Below, one piece after another: positions 16,552 through 26,438 of a stretch of DNA of 64,000 nucleotides. The stretch lies in assembly GCF_037153985.1 (NCBI RefSeq), contig NZ_JBBAYI010000003.1:1-64000 (forward strand). Direction: 5' to 3'. The translations under genes were made by a program, and so were the position numbers. Below the pieces are notes generated by a model that was not told the DNA's origin, did not search any database, and saw only the letters and a program-made list of their open reading frames with translations. This DNA comes from Emticicia sp037153985. Its GTDB lineage: Bacteria > Bacteroidota > Bacteroidia > Cytophagales > Spirosomataceae. Numbering within the stretch: the stretch's first letter is position 1; each line of letters begins with the position of its first letter.

Positions 16552-19263
16552 TTATTCTTTCGGAATATAAATATTGAATGTAGCTCCGTGGCCTAACTCG
16601 CCGGAAGCCGTAATAACTCCGGTGTGGTTTTCTACGATTTTCTTCACAATTGCCAGCCCTATACCCGTACCCGGATACTCGTCTTTACCATGTAGGCGTT
16701 TAAATACCTGAAATATCTGGTCGTTATACTCTGGCTCAAATCCAATACCGTTATCCTGTATGCTTATATGATAATAATGGCTTTGCTCATTAATTCCGAA
16801 TTCTTTAATCTGATTACCCGATACCATCGTACAATTGATAGTTATAACCGGAGGTACATCAACTTTTGAGAATTTAAGCGCATTACTTAATAAATTAGTA
16901 AATAGTTGCTCAAACTGATATTTAACCAACGATATAATAGGCAGAGATTCCGAGCGGATAGTTGCATTTTTCTGCTGAATCATTTCCTTTAACTGTTCTT
17001 CTACGTTTGTAAGTAATTGGTTTAAATCAACTACTTCAAAGTGTTTTTCAGCAGTATTAGCGCGCGAATACGATAATAAATCCAGAATAAGTTGTTGCAT
17101 TCGTCTGGAAGCGTTCTGCATCCTGATAAAATAATCTTTTCCTTTCTCAGAAAGATTATTTTTTTCAATTTCCATGATGCGGGTCGAAAAAGTCTGGATT
17201 TTACGCAGAGGCTCCTGCAAATCATGGCTTGCAACATACGCAAACTGGGCGAGTTCATTGTTAAGTTTACTCAATTCATCGTTCGACTCCTCGAGTTGTC
17301 GGGTTCTTTGCTGGACTTTTTCTTCCAGTTCATTAGTAAAGAGCTTCCAGTCATGCACGTCGGTGCTTGTACCTACCCACATAATAATGTTACCGTCTTC
17401 ATCTTTCTGAGGTACTGCCCTACTTAATTGCCAGCGAAACAGCCCGTCGGCGCGCTTGAACTGATGTTCAGCCTTGAACAAATGCCCTTCTTTCACAGCA
17501 TCCAGCCAGATTTTCTGGTTTATTTCTTTTTCGTCGGGGTGCAACAAAAGCAACCATCCTTCTTTATCAAGTTGTTCTGGTGTAAGCCCTGCGTAATCAC
17601 AGATAGACTGATTGAAATAATTCATATTACCTTCGGCATCACTTGTCCAGATGTGTTGTGGCAAAGAGTCTGCCAGAAGCCTGAATTTCTGTTCACGAGT
17701 TTCAAGCTCTTTCTGGTAGGTCATTTCATTAGTAACATCCCGAATGGTGCCAACCATTTTATATGGTTGTTTGTTTTGGTCATATAATACCTTCCCTTTA
17801 CCCTCCATCCAGTGCACACTTTTATCCTTCCATATTAATCTCGAAATATAGTGCAGTGTTCCTGTTCTGTAAGCCTCTCTGAAAGCCTTATCTCTTAAGT
17901 ATCTGTCATCGGGGTGCAGGTGCGCGATGAGTTCATCATGAGTTAATTGCTGATGTCCTTCATAACCAAACACTTCCAGATACTTCGCCGAATAATTTAC
18001 CTCTCTGGTTTGCAAGTCTAGTTCCCACGTACCGAGGTCACTGGCATCAATCAGCATTTGCAAACGCTCTTCTTTTTCTACAATCAGGCGTTCATATTTT
18101 TTCTGCTTTGTAATATCTCTGCCTATTTTAGAAGCCCCTATGATTTCTCCCTGTTTGTTTTTAATAGGTGATATTGTCAGCGAAACATCAAGTATCTTTC
18201 TGTCTTTTCTGATTCGCTGTGTTTCAAAGTGTTCAATTCTCTCTCCCCTTTTCAGGCGTGCAATAATGTCATCCTCTTCCTGCGTACGGTCGTCGGGTAT
18301 TAGTTTCAGAACCGACTGCCCAATCATCTCTTCTGCCTTATAGCCCAGAATTCTTTCTCCGGCATCGTTCCAGCTAGTAATAATACCATCAAGGCGCTTG
18401 CTAATGATTACATCGTCTGACGATTCTACGATAGAGGCAAGCATTGCCATTTTTTCTTCTACCAATTTCTGATAGGTTATGTTTTTTACTGTACCTAAAA
18501 GCCTGAGCGGCTCTCCGGCTTCGTCATAATATACTTTTGCGTTTGTATCTACCCATCTGACTTCTCCGTTGGGCAAACGTATCCGAAACTGGTAGCTCAA
18601 ATGACCTGACTTTAATGAATCCAGATAGATGTTCTTCCTTTCTTGAGCATCATCAAAAATCATCATGGTATAATATTGCTCTAAAGTCAACGAGTTTTCA
18701 GAACCAAATATCTGGTTCATTGTTTCAGAAGCAATTATTTTTTGGGTCTGGATATTAAAATCATAAATACCTATCTCACTGGCATTTACAGCTAGGCGAA
18801 CACGTTCTTCAAGCTCTGCTAATTTTTTACGGGCCTCTACCTGTTCGGTTATTTCATAGCCTGAAATAATAATACCGATTACCTCATTTTTGTTATTCAG
18901 AACAGGCTGATAAGTAAAGTTCGCGAAAACTTCTTTCGTATGCCCCTCTTCCTGATTCAGTACCAGCTTTATTTCGTTATCAGTATGAGGAGTTCTGGTA
19001 GTATAAACTTTATTTAGTGTAGTTAAAAAACCCTGTTCTTTTAATTCGGGCAATACTTCTTCAATGGTTTTTCCTATTACTTTTCGCTTTCCTATCAGAT
19101 GCAGGAAGGCAGGATTAGCCAATTCGTAGATGTAAGAAGGGCCTCTTAGCATACAAAAGATACCAGAAGCCTGCATAAAAAAGTTATAAATTGCCTGTTG
19201 AAAATCAAATTTAAAAGATGGGTCTGAATCATCAGGTATTACTAGTGATGATTGTATGCTCAT
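16552..19263 (-). CDS. Soluble multi-PAS histidine kinase
   Basis: 903 residues with no membrane segment. About five PAS/PAC domains fill residues 25-650 (repeated forms such as LLGTVKNITYQ, IIGASKIGRDIT, KMVGTIRDVTNE). A coiled coil follows (LEEKVQQRTRQLEESNDELS), then HisKA with the phospho-acceptor His680 in ASHDLQEPLRK and an ATPase domain with N-, G1- and G2-type boxes (NALKFS, DNGIGFEPEY, GTGIGLAIVKK). There is no receiver domain in this protein; the single-domain receiver at 19815-20234 on the same strand is a plausible partner. The signal is unknown and likely intracellular. Confidence 0.9.
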   Translation of the reverse strand: MSIQSSLVIPDDSDPSFKFDFQQAIYNFFMQASGIFCMLRGPSYIYELANPAFLHLIGKRKVIGKTIEEVLPELKEQGFLTTLNKVYTTRTPHTDNEIKLVLNQEEGHTKEVFANFTYQPVLNNKNEVIGIIISGYEITEQVEARKKLAELEERVRLAVNASEIGIYDFNIQTQKIIASETMNQIFGSENSLTLEQYYTMMIFDDAQERKNIYLDSLKSGHLSYQFRIRLPNGEVRWVDTNAKVYYDEAGEPLRLLGTVKNITYQKLVEEKMAMLASIVESSDDVIISKRLDGIITSWNDAGERILGYKAEEMIGQSVLKLIPDDRTQEEDDIIARLKRGERIEHFETQRIRKDRKILDVSLTISPIKNKQGEIIGASKIGRDITKQKKYERLIVEKEERLQMLIDASDLGTWELDLQTREVNYSAKYLEVFGYEGHQQLTHDELIAHLHPDDRYLRDKAFREAYRTGTLHYISRLIWKDKSVHWMEGKGKVLYDQNKQPYKMVGTIRDVTNEMTYQKELETREQKFRLLADSLPQHIWTSDAEGNMNYFNQSICDYAGLTPEQLDKEGWLLLLHPDEKEINQKIWLDAVKEGHLFKAEHQFKRADGLFRWQLSRAVPQKDEDGNIIMWVGTSTDVHDWKLFTNELEEKVQQRTRQLEESNDELSKLNNELAQFAYVASHDLQEPLRKIQTFSTRIMEIEKNNLSEKGKDYFIRMQNASRRMQQLILDLLSYSRANTAEKHFEVVDLNQLLTNVEEQLKEMIQQKNATIRSESLPIISLVKYQFEQLFTNLLSNALKFSKVDVPPVITINCTMVSGNQIKEFGINEQSHYYHISIQDNGIGFEPEYNDQIFQVFKRLHGKDEYPGTGIGLAIVKKIVENHTGVITASGELGHGATFNIYIPKE

Positions 19264-19339
19264 AGTATAAGTGTGCTAATTAAAATTCATGAACGTGTAA
19301 TGGCTAGTCACTAGGGAATCTTATTTATTCATCAATACA

Positions 19340-19372
19340 CAAATATATAATATAAAAGTTATAGGAAATCAA
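19340..19372 (-). promoter_or_regulatory. Putative promoter for the histidine kinase
   Basis: Minus-strand TTG (19372-19370), 22 nt, then TATATTTG (19347-19340), a perfect TAnnTTTG. Confidence 0.45.
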
Positions 19373-19489
19373 TAATAAGGTAAATAATGGCCCCTTTAGC
19401 GGTATAATTTTCATTAATGCCTTGAGTATCCTTATCGGGCAAGCATAATTATTTGTACTAACTCTTAACTTTTTATACGTATATAACCA

Positions 19490-19518
19490 TTGTAATAATC
19501 AAAAAATATTTATATTTG
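19490..19518 (+). promoter_or_regulatory. Putative promoter for the 81-aa gene
   Basis: TTG (19490-19492), 18 nt, TATATTTG (19511-19518), then 32 bp to ATG 19551. A good match to the Bacteroidota pattern. Confidence 0.5.
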
Positions 19519-19550
19519 TCTGACTAAGCTATTATTTACTGTTCGGTATA

Positions 19551-19796
19551 ATGAATATAACTATTGAAGACAATGTTTTAAAACGCAAAGTTGAAGAAGC
19601 GTTACGAGAAAGTGGCATCAATTGTCAGGAAATCATCGATAATAAAGAGGTAACACATCTGATAGTAGTAATAGACTCCGGTATTTCTTACAGTAAAATT
19701 CATCAGTTTACGGCTTTACTTGCCGAAAAAAACCTAAGGAGTACTTCCAATTTCTTCCCCGATATGCAAATTATTCATATTGTTGTTTTTGATTAA
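19551..19796 (+). CDS. 81-aa protein of unknown function
   Basis: Small soluble protein starting MNITIEDNVLKRKVEEALRE and ending in hydrophobic strands (HLIVVIDSGISYS; MQIIHIVVFD). The alpha/beta alternation suggests a compact fold. It has its own promoter-like element and lies between a histidine kinase and a response regulator, both on the other strand. No family is recognised. Confidence 0.55.
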   Translation: MNITIEDNVLKRKVEEALRESGINCQEIIDNKEVTHLIVVIDSGISYSKIHQFTALLAEKNLRSTSNFFPDMQIIHIVVFD

Positions 19797-19814
19797 GCCA
19801 CCTGTTGGCAATTC

Positions 19815-20234
19815 TTAAAAAAAGATTGGCAAACTCAGTTGCCACTCCGACGTAAGAATCTTGCGTACGATTTCAATATATTCATGATAGCTATCGGGCT
19901 TGGTCAAAAATAAATTTGCCCCTGCCTTATAGGCTTTTTCTACTAATGTTTTGTTATGATAGCCTGTTAAAACTACCGAGTAACTACTATTCAGTTTTTC
20001 ATCCTGCCTTATTTCCTGCAAGCACTCAATACCATCTTTTTTAGGCATATTCATATCAAGTACAACAATATTATATTTAGGCGAATTCTCGGCCTTTAGC
20101 TTATCCATCAGTTCTTGCCCGTCACTGACGATAGTAAGCGACGTCGGAATATTCACTTCATCGAGTGCATCCTGAAATATTTGCTGATATTCTGCGTCGT
20201 CTTCTGCTAAAACAACATTAAGTGATACATACAT
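19815..20234 (-). CDS. Single-domain response regulator (CheY-like)
   Basis: 139 residues consisting of one receiver domain: acidic pocket VVLAEDDAEY, phospho-acceptor Asp in VVLDMNMPKKDG, Thr in VVLTGY, and Lys in FLTKPDS. There is no output domain. In Bacteroidota such proteins frequently pair with PAS kinases encoded close by, and the kinase at 16552-19263 is the obvious candidate. Confidence 0.9.
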   Translation of the reverse strand: MYVSLNVVLAEDDAEYQQIFQDALDEVNIPTSLTIVSDGQELMDKLKAENSPKYNIVVLDMNMPKKDGIECLQEIRQDEKLNSSYSVVLTGYHNKTLVEKAYKAGANLFLTKPDSYHEYIEIVRKILTSEWQLSLPIFF

Positions 20235-20784
20235 CTGATATAGTATTTAGTTATGGCTATATAATTATTTAAAATCAGAAAGATTCTGAATTATAAAGGT
20301 GCAGTTGGTGGTAGAAGTATGGTATAGCACTTTCAGATATAGGGTTAAGAGGAATGATTGAGCAACAAAATACGAAAAAGTTATACCATAGCTCACAGGA
20401 TATAAAAATAGCATTTATTTCCCGAATATCAAGAAAAACCGAGCAATTATTTCCACATTTTAATTTTATAAAACATTGTTTATGAACTAGTTACTATTGC
20501 AACCATACCCTTGTTGGCGGTGTGTAACTCATTAACACAATACATTGGCTTTCTGAATACCTCAATAAGTGTTGAAATAAACCAAACTTTTCTTACAAAA
20601 AACCTTTACTTTTGCAGAAGTAAAAGAGTATTTTCTGTGCTAACAATATGAAATAATGGCAGAAAAATACAGATTTTCACGCCTGTTTATTTATTAAAAA
20701 TCAGGCAGACTTATCTCATAAAACACAATTATCATAAGAAGAAATTCGCCTTAAATTATATTTAAGAACGCTTTTTATCAATCT
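20235..20784 (+). other. Intergenic region upstream of argS
   Basis: 550 bp, AT-rich. It holds a -7 element TACTTTTG (20607-20614) and a 170-nt potential leader with a weak inverted pair (GCCTG ... CAGGC, near 20682-20707). A T-box was looked for and not seen. A 43-codon ORF at 20354-20485 is not convincing. Confidence 0.4.
20607..20614 (+). promoter_or_regulatory. Putative -7 element (TACTTTTG) of argS
   Basis: Perfect TAnnTTTG, 170 nt before the argS start. No clear -33 TTG was found. Confidence 0.35.
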
Positions 20785-22560
20785 ATGAATATCGAATCAT
20801 CATTAAAATCAGCTATCCAGCAAGCCTTAACGGCACTCTTCAACATTGAAGAAACCGTTATTTTACAACCCACCAAAAGTGATTTTGAAGGACATTACAC
20901 TTATGTGGTTTTTCCGTTAGTGAAACAACTTCGTAAAAGTCCGGCTGATATTGCCAATGCTATTGGCGAATACCTCAAAAGTAATACGCCTTATATCAGT
21001 AATTACAATGTGGTTCAGGGCTTTTTGAATCTTGTTCTGAACGACAGCGTTTGGTTTGATACCCTTAATACTATTTTGGCTGATAAAAACTTCGGTTTTT
21101 TACCCAAAAATAGCCAGTCGGTAATGGTAGAGTACTCTTCGCCCAATACCAATAAGCCTTTACACTTGGGCCATTTAAGAAATAATTTTCTGGGTTTTTC
21201 TGTATCTCAGATTCTTGAAGCAGGTGGTTACAATGTGGTTAAAACTTGCCTTGTAAACGACCGTGGCGTGCATATATGTAAATCGATGTGGGCGTATCAG
21301 CAGTTCGGAAACGGCGAAACACCTGAATCGTCAGGTTTGAAAGGAGACCACCTAGCCGGAAAATACTATGTAATTTTTGATAAACATTACAAAAGTGAGA
21401 TTGATGCACTGGTAAAAGAGGGTATGCCCGAAGAGGAAGCCAAAAAGAATGCCCCTGCTATGAAAGCAGTGCAGGAAATGTTGGTAAAATGGGAACAAGG
21501 CGACGAACAAACCGTAGCTTTATGGAAAAAAATGAATAACTGGGTTTTTGCGGGATTCGATGAAACCTACAAAAAAATTGGTGTGTCGTTCGATAAAACC
21601 TATTATGAATCAAACACTTATCTGCTGGGGAAAGATGTGGTTGAAGAAGGATTAGCCAAAGGGGTTTTCTTTAAAAAAGAAAATGGTAGTGTTTGGGTTG
21701 ATTTAAAAGAAGAAGGGCTGGATGAAAAATTAGTATTACGCGCCGATGGCACCTCGGTTTATATTACTCAAGACTTAGGTACTACTGATATGAAGTTCCA
21801 TGACTTTAATAACAATAAGTCGATATGGGTCGTTGGGAACGAACAGGATTATCATTTTCAGGTGTTGTTTGCCATACTAAAAAAACTTGGCCGAAGCTAT
21901 GCCGAAGGTTGTTATCATTTAAGCTATGGGATGGTTGATTTGCCATCGGGAAAAATGAAATCACGGGAAGGTACTGTGGTTGATGCAGACGAACTAGTAG
22001 CCGAAATGGTAGAAACAGCCGAAACTACCACACGCGAACGTGGCAAAATAGATGATTTTAGTACAGACGAAGCCGAAAAACTTTTTCAGATGCTGGCATT
22101 GGGGGCATTAAAGTACTTCTTGTTGAAGGTTGAACCTAAAAAACGTATGCTCTTTAACCCTGCCGACTCAATTGATTTTCAAGGCAACACAGGGCCGTTT
22201 ATTCAATACACTCATGCGCGTATCTGCTCTATTTTACGTAAAGCCATTGCACAAGGTATAACCGTAGGCGAACAGGTAAAAAACGTTGAACTAGCAAAAA
22301 TTGAAGCACAGTTAATTTTTATTCTGGGCGAGTACCCTAGTGCTATCAGAAAGGCTGGTGATGAGTATGCGCCGTCGGTAATTGCCAATTATACTTATGA
22401 ACTGGCTAAAACATTTAACCAGTTTTATGCGGAGGTTTCTATCATGAACGAGCCAGATACCGAGAAACAATTGTTCCGTCTGGCATTAATAAAACTAGTT
22501 GCAGAAACAATTAAGAAGGCAACTGCGTTATTAGGAATAGAAGTACCCAACAGAATGTAA
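20785..22560 (+). CDS. argS: Arginyl-tRNA synthetase
   Basis: 591 residues, normal for bacterial ArgS. It charges tRNA-Arg in the cytoplasm. The class I features are visible: an N-terminal Arg-tRNA synthetase domain (about 1-90), the HIGH-type motif in NTNKPLHLGHLRNN, a KMSKS-like loop GKMKSREGT, and a C-terminal anticodon-binding DALR-type domain (YTYELAKTFNQFYAEVSI). It is single on its strand after a long leader, with the glutathione peroxidase gene 39 bp downstream. Confidence 0.97.
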   Translation: MNIESSLKSAIQQALTALFNIEETVILQPTKSDFEGHYTYVVFPLVKQLRKSPADIANAIGEYLKSNTPYISNYNVVQGFLNLVLNDSVWFDTLNTILADKNFGFLPKNSQSVMVEYSSPNTNKPLHLGHLRNNFLGFSVSQILEAGGYNVVKTCLVNDRGVHICKSMWAYQQFGNGETPESSGLKGDHLAGKYYVIFDKHYKSEIDALVKEGMPEEEAKKNAPAMKAVQEMLVKWEQGDEQTVALWKKMNNWVFAGFDETYKKIGVSFDKTYYESNTYLLGKDVVEEGLAKGVFFKKENGSVWVDLKEEGLDEKLVLRADGTSVYITQDLGTTDMKFHDFNNNKSIWVVGNEQDYHFQVLFAILKKLGRSYAEGCYHLSYGMVDLPSGKMKSREGTVVDADELVAEMVETAETTTRERGKIDDFSTDEAEKLFQMLALGALKYFLLKVEPKKRMLFNPADSIDFQGNTGPFIQYTHARICSILRKAIAQGITVGEQVKNVELAKIEAQLIFILGEYPSAIRKAGDEYAPSVIANYTYELAKTFNQFYAEVSIMNEPDTEKQLFRLALIKLVAETIKKATALLGIEVPNRM

Positions 22561-22599
22561 TTAACCTACAAAATTTCTAACATCTCAATTGTTAATTCA

Positions 22600-23208
22600 A
22601 TGAAAAAGACCATCATTTTAGCATCACTAGCCATTCTAACCATTTTCGGCGTTATGAGCTTTCGTACACTTAAATATCTGTTCTCGGATAAAGAACTGAG
22701 TGCAAACAAACCTTCGTCGGTTACGGCTAAAGGTTCATTTTATGATTATTCTTTAAAGTCGCTTGATGGCAAGGAAACTATCAATTTCAGCCGTTATAAA
22801 GGCAAGAAAGTAGTAGTACTTAATACAGCTTCTAAATGTGGCTATACTCCACAATATGCCGACTGGCAAGCCTTCCATAAAAAATATGGCGATAAAATTG
22901 TGGTAATAGGTATTCCTGCTAATAATTTCAGAGCGCAAGAGCCTGGCAGCAATGAAGAAATTGCTACTTTCTGCGAAAAAAATTATGGGGTAACGTTCCA
23001 GATGCTTGAGAAAATCAGTGTAGTGGGTGAAGACCAACACCCGTTGTACCAATGGTTAAGCAAAAAAGACCTGAACGGTTGGAACGATAACGCACCTAGC
23101 TGGAATTTCTGCAAGTATGTAATCAATGAAAAAGGAGAATTAACCAATTTCTTTGCTTCAAAAGTAACACCTGACAACGAAGAATTTAAGAAAGCCGTAG
23201 GACTGTAA
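22600..23208 (+). CDS. Glutathione peroxidase family thiol peroxidase
   Basis: 202 residues. An N-terminal hydrophobic segment (IILASLAILTIFGVMSF) makes it membrane-anchored or exported. Catalytic Cys80 lies in LNTASKCGYT (cysteine, not selenocysteine), with the conserved GIPANNFRAQEPGSNEEI and SWNFCKYVINEKGE blocks. It reduces peroxides, probably with thioredoxin-like donors; this follows from the family. Downstream is a terminator hairpin. Confidence 0.93.
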   Translation: MKKTIILASLAILTIFGVMSFRTLKYLFSDKELSANKPSSVTAKGSFYDYSLKSLDGKETINFSRYKGKKVVVLNTASKCGYTPQYADWQAFHKKYGDKIVVIGIPANNFRAQEPGSNEEIATFCEKNYGVTFQMLEKISVVGEDQHPLYQWLSKKDLNGWNDNAPSWNFCKYVINEKGELTNFFASKVTPDNEEFKKAVGL

Positions 23209-23237
23209 TAATATTCAAGCGCATTTATGTAATTTTG

Positions 23238-23266
23238 CAAGAGAGTGAAAGGTTTTCACTCTCTTG
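23238..23266 (+). terminator. Rho-independent terminator after glutathione peroxidase
   Basis: Perfect 13-bp stem (CAAGAGAGTGAAA at 23238-23250, TTTCACTCTCTTG at 23254-23266) with a 3-nt loop, followed by TTATTTTTAT. Confidence 0.8.
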
Positions 23267-23288
23267 TTATTTTTATAATATCTGCATT

Positions 23289-24170
23289 ATGAAAAACTGG
23301 CTTTCTGCTGCTCGCCCACGAACCTTGCCTTTGGCATTGGCAAGCATTTTAATGGGTAGCTTTCTGGCTGCCTCCGTCGGACAATTCGACTGGCTTATTT
23401 TTGCGCTTTGTTGCCTTACAACTATTTCTTTACAGATACTTTCAAATTTTGCCAATGACTACGGCGACACCCAGAATGGTGCCGATTTAGCTGGCAGGGT
23501 TGGCCCTCAGCGAGCCGTTCAGTCAGGGGCTATTACCCCTCAGCAAATGCTCAGAGCCATCGTATGGTTTGCCATACTTTGTCTGGTATTTGGCATTTCT
23601 TTACTTTATTTTTCTTTTAAAGATGCCACCACGAACCAATTCTGGGGTTTTCTGGCTCTAGGCTTATTATGTATTGTGGCAGCATATACCTATACAGCCG
23701 GAAAAAAACCTTACGGATACGCAGGGCTGGGCGATGTGTCGGTCTTGATTTTTTTTGGTTTGGTTGGTGTATTAGGCAGTAACTACCTGTTTACAAAAGC
23801 ATTCGACTGGGTAAATATGCTACCTGCACTAAGCTGTGGTTTTTTTGCTACGGGTGTGCTAAATATTAATAACATACGCGATATTGAGTCAGATACCAAA
23901 GCGGGTAAGAAAACCATTCCGGCACGTTTGGGAAGAGACACCGCCATTAAATATCATTGGTTTCTGCTGATTGCAGGTATGGCAAGTATTTTATTATTCA
24001 GCTATCTGAAACAAGATTACGGCATTCTTTACGTGTTATGCTTTCCATTATTTTTCCTGAATGGTATCAAAGTATCACGTTTGCCAAATCCTGACCCTAT
24101 GCTTAAACAAATGGCTCTTTCTACATTAGCCTTTGTAATATTATTTGGTATCGGGCAAATCTGGCTATAA
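23289..24170 (+). CDS. menA: 1,4-dihydroxy-2-naphthoate polyprenyltransferase
   Basis: 293 residues from ATG 23289; the frame extends upstream through the terminator hairpin, so the earlier start is rejected. MKNWLSAARPRTLPLALAS is the typical MenA N-terminus. The Asp-rich prenyl-diphosphate motif is seen as NFANDYGDTQNGAD, and the second as NNIRDIESDTKAGKKTIPARLGR. About eight membrane helices. It attaches the isoprenoid chain in menaquinone synthesis. Confidence 0.95.
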   Translation: MKNWLSAARPRTLPLALASILMGSFLAASVGQFDWLIFALCCLTTISLQILSNFANDYGDTQNGADLAGRVGPQRAVQSGAITPQQMLRAIVWFAILCLVFGISLLYFSFKDATTNQFWGFLALGLLCIVAAYTYTAGKKPYGYAGLGDVSVLIFFGLVGVLGSNYLFTKAFDWVNMLPALSCGFFATGVLNINNIRDIESDTKAGKKTIPARLGRDTAIKYHWFLLIAGMASILLFSYLKQDYGILYVLCFPLFFLNGIKVSRLPNPDPMLKQMALSTLAFVILFGIGQIWL

Positions 24171-24209
24171 GCAAAAGGGGGCGATAAGTATTTTATCACC
24201 CCCTTTTGC
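24171..24209. terminator. Bidirectional terminator between menA and OmpA-like gene
   Basis: 17-bp arms (24171-24187 and 24193-24209) rich in G/C with A- and T-runs at the outer ends, between convergent stop codons. One G-T pair. Confidence 0.85.
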
Positions 24210-24210
24210 T

Positions 24211-24822
24211 TTATTTTTTATCGGCCATTTCAACCTGAGCTGACAGAAATTTCTTTTCATTGGCCCTGATTTTTACGACCACCCTACGATTCCGACGACG
24301 ACCTTCCGGCGTAGCATTACTTTCAATCGGGCGTGTAGCACCATAACCTGCAATGGCAAGCCTCTCGGCTACTATCCCCTGCCCTTTCAGGTATAAAGCT
24401 ACTGCCTTTGCTCTGTTTTCTGACAATTTCTTGTTAGTCCATTGATTCCCGCTGCTATCGGCGTGTCCTTCAATAAACACTTCTGTGTATGGGTATCTGC
24501 TCAAGGTACCCGAAATTTCATTTAACAGGCTTTTGGCATCGGCTGTTAGCTTTTCGGAGCTTGATTCAAAATAAAAATCCGGCTGAAAAGTAATGTTAAT
24601 ACCCTCTCCGGTTCTGACGATCTCGGCTTTTCCGGTAGTAGCACTAATCAAATCAGTAGAAAGTTTATCGAGCATAATCCCTATTTTAGCGGCTGCATCT
24701 GCTGCTACGGGGTCTTTTTTGTGCGAAGAAGTGTTATCTTTTGGTGTTTTTTTTGTTGAATTACAAGAAGCAAACAAAGCTATACTGATAGCCAAGCCTG
24801 CAAACAGACGAAGTAGTTTCAT
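24211..24822 (-). CDS. OmpA-family peptidoglycan-binding lipoprotein
   Basis: 203 residues. Lipoprotein signal MKLLRLFAGLAISIALFASC with the lipobox Cys at 20, a Lys/Ser/Asp linker, and a C-terminal OmpA domain from about 85: FYFESSSEKLTADAKSLL, VFIEGHADSSGNQWTNKKLS, NRAKAVALYL and GYGATRPIESNATPEGRRRN. It should anchor the outer membrane to peptidoglycan. Single gene, convergent with menA. Confidence 0.92.
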   Translation of the reverse strand: MKLLRLFAGLAISIALFASCNSTKKTPKDNTSSHKKDPVAADAAAKIGIMLDKLSTDLISATTGKAEIVRTGEGINITFQPDFYFESSSEKLTADAKSLLNEISGTLSRYPYTEVFIEGHADSSGNQWTNKKLSENRAKAVALYLKGQGIVAERLAIAGYGATRPIESNATPEGRRRNRRVVVKIRANEKKFLSAQVEMADKK

Positions 24823-24989
24823 GAATTTAGGATTTTTTTAGCAACGTAAGTATCCTGATTTGGCATAATGCTCAATCAAATATTTAGTAAAGTTGCTAAA
24901 AAACCTTTTAAAATAGCAAATTTTTAGGCTTAATTTTATTATTAGGGCATGAAGCACGATTATTTAATAAAATCTTTTCAGAAAATTCA

Positions 24990-25019
24990 TTGAGTAAACA
25001 GCCATAAAATTTATCTTTG
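24990..25019 (+). promoter_or_regulatory. Putative promoter for the TPR protein
   Basis: TTG (24990-24992), 19 nt, TATCTTTG (25012-25019); 60 bp to ATG 25080. A strong match, and it argues against the TTG start at 25017. Confidence 0.55.
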
Positions 25020-25079
25020 CTAAAGTATTTTTGTCCTTACTTATCCTTATTTACCTCCTCCAAAACACTTAAACACTCT

Positions 25080-26426
25080 ATGAGAAATCGTTTATTTTAC
25101 ATTTGCTTTCTTCTTATAACGTCATGTTCTGCTCATATTTATGCGCAACAAACTGCTTCTGATTATTTTGATATTGGTGTAAATAAAAGCAAAGCAGGAG
25201 ACTTTGTAGGAGCCTCGCAGGCATATAGCACAGCTATTGCCATGAACCCAGACAACCCCACAAGTTATTTTAATCGCGGGTTGGCCAAACAACAACTGAA
25301 AGACCACCGTGGTGCTATTCTGGACTTTGACAAAACCATCGACCTTGACCCTAAAAATGCTTTAGCCTACTTATTCCGTGGGAAAAGCAAAAGCGAACAG
25401 GACGACCACAAAGCTGCTTTACAGGATTATAATCGTACCATTGAATTAAGCCCCGAAGATGCTTTAGCCTATTTGTACAGAGGTACAACAAGAGCTAAGT
25501 TATTAGATTATCGTCGGGCTATACAGGATTTCAGCAAGGTTATTGAACTTAACACCGAAGACATCAACAAGTTTCAGGCTTATTTTTCACGCGGGGCGTG
25601 TAAATCACGCTTAGAAGATTATCAGGGAAGTATTGCCGATTTTACCAAAGCCATTGATATGAACCCTAAACGCTCGCAGACATTTGCCAGCCGTGGTTTT
25701 AGTCGCTTGAAAATCAATGATTATGTAGGGGCCATTAAAGATTTTGATGAAGCCATTAAACTGAACCCTGAAGACAGTGAATCGTTTTATAACCGAGGAT
25801 TCAGCAAAACCAAAATCGAAGACTACAGAGGTGCCATGAATGATTATGACAAGGCTATTTCGCTAGACCCTCAGAATGTAAGAGCTTATTATGGCCGTGG
25901 ATTTTGCAGTAGCAAACTTAATAACCAGAAAGACGCTATCAGTGACCTTACCAAAGCCATTGAGATTAACAACATAAATATTGATTCAAAGGTAGTATAT
26001 ACAGGGCGGATTAATAAATCAATTCTGGACGAACTTAGAAATGTTGTGCAGGAAAAAGGGAAAATCAACGAATTTTCTGACGACCGATCTGAGGCTTATT
26101 ACAGCCGTAGTGTAGCTAAATTTAAAAACGGCGATGCCAAAGGGGCCATTATAGATTTAAATAAGTCTATTGAGCTAAACCCAACGTATGCAGAAGCTTA
26201 TTTTTATCGCGGCTTTGTTCGTTCGGCTACGGGTGCGCAAAAAGAAGCATTACAAGATTGCTCAAATGCCATAAAGCTAAATCATAAATACGCCGAAGCA
26301 TTTTATGTAAGGGGTATTATTAAACACGCACTAGGCGACGAAAACGGTGGTTGTTATGACCTAAGCCGTGCAGGTGAATTAGGCTATTCGGCTGCTTATA
26401 ACGTTATTCGCGAGTATTGTAATTAA
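25080..26426 (+). CDS. Secreted TPR-repeat protein
   Basis: 448 residues from ATG 25080, with a signal peptide (MRNRLFYICFLLITSCSAHI ... YAQQ). About ten TPR motifs follow, of the form AY..RG..K..L.D..GAI.DFDKAI.L.P, each 34 residues. One interruption near 300-345 (INNINIDSKVVYTGRINKSI) breaks the series. TPR proteins of this kind serve as scaffolds; no enzyme domain is present. Likely periplasmic. Confidence 0.85.
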   Translation: MRNRLFYICFLLITSCSAHIYAQQTASDYFDIGVNKSKAGDFVGASQAYSTAIAMNPDNPTSYFNRGLAKQQLKDHRGAILDFDKTIDLDPKNALAYLFRGKSKSEQDDHKAALQDYNRTIELSPEDALAYLYRGTTRAKLLDYRRAIQDFSKVIELNTEDINKFQAYFSRGACKSRLEDYQGSIADFTKAIDMNPKRSQTFASRGFSRLKINDYVGAIKDFDEAIKLNPEDSESFYNRGFSKTKIEDYRGAMNDYDKAISLDPQNVRAYYGRGFCSSKLNNQKDAISDLTKAIEINNINIDSKVVYTGRINKSILDELRNVVQEKGKINEFSDDRSEAYYSRSVAKFKNGDAKGAIIDLNKSIELNPTYAEAYFYRGFVRSATGAQKEALQDCSNAIKLNHKYAEAFYVRGIIKHALGDENGGCYDLSRAGELGYSAAYNVIREYCN

Positions 26427-26438
26427 TTGTTTCTGAGG

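Noticed and set aside
20354..20485. 43-codon ORF upstream of argS
   Set aside because: No promoter, low-complexity composition, and no reason to think it is translated.
20620..20784. T-box or other riboswitch before argS
   Set aside because: No conserved T-box element or strong paired helices; only a weak 5-bp inverted pair.
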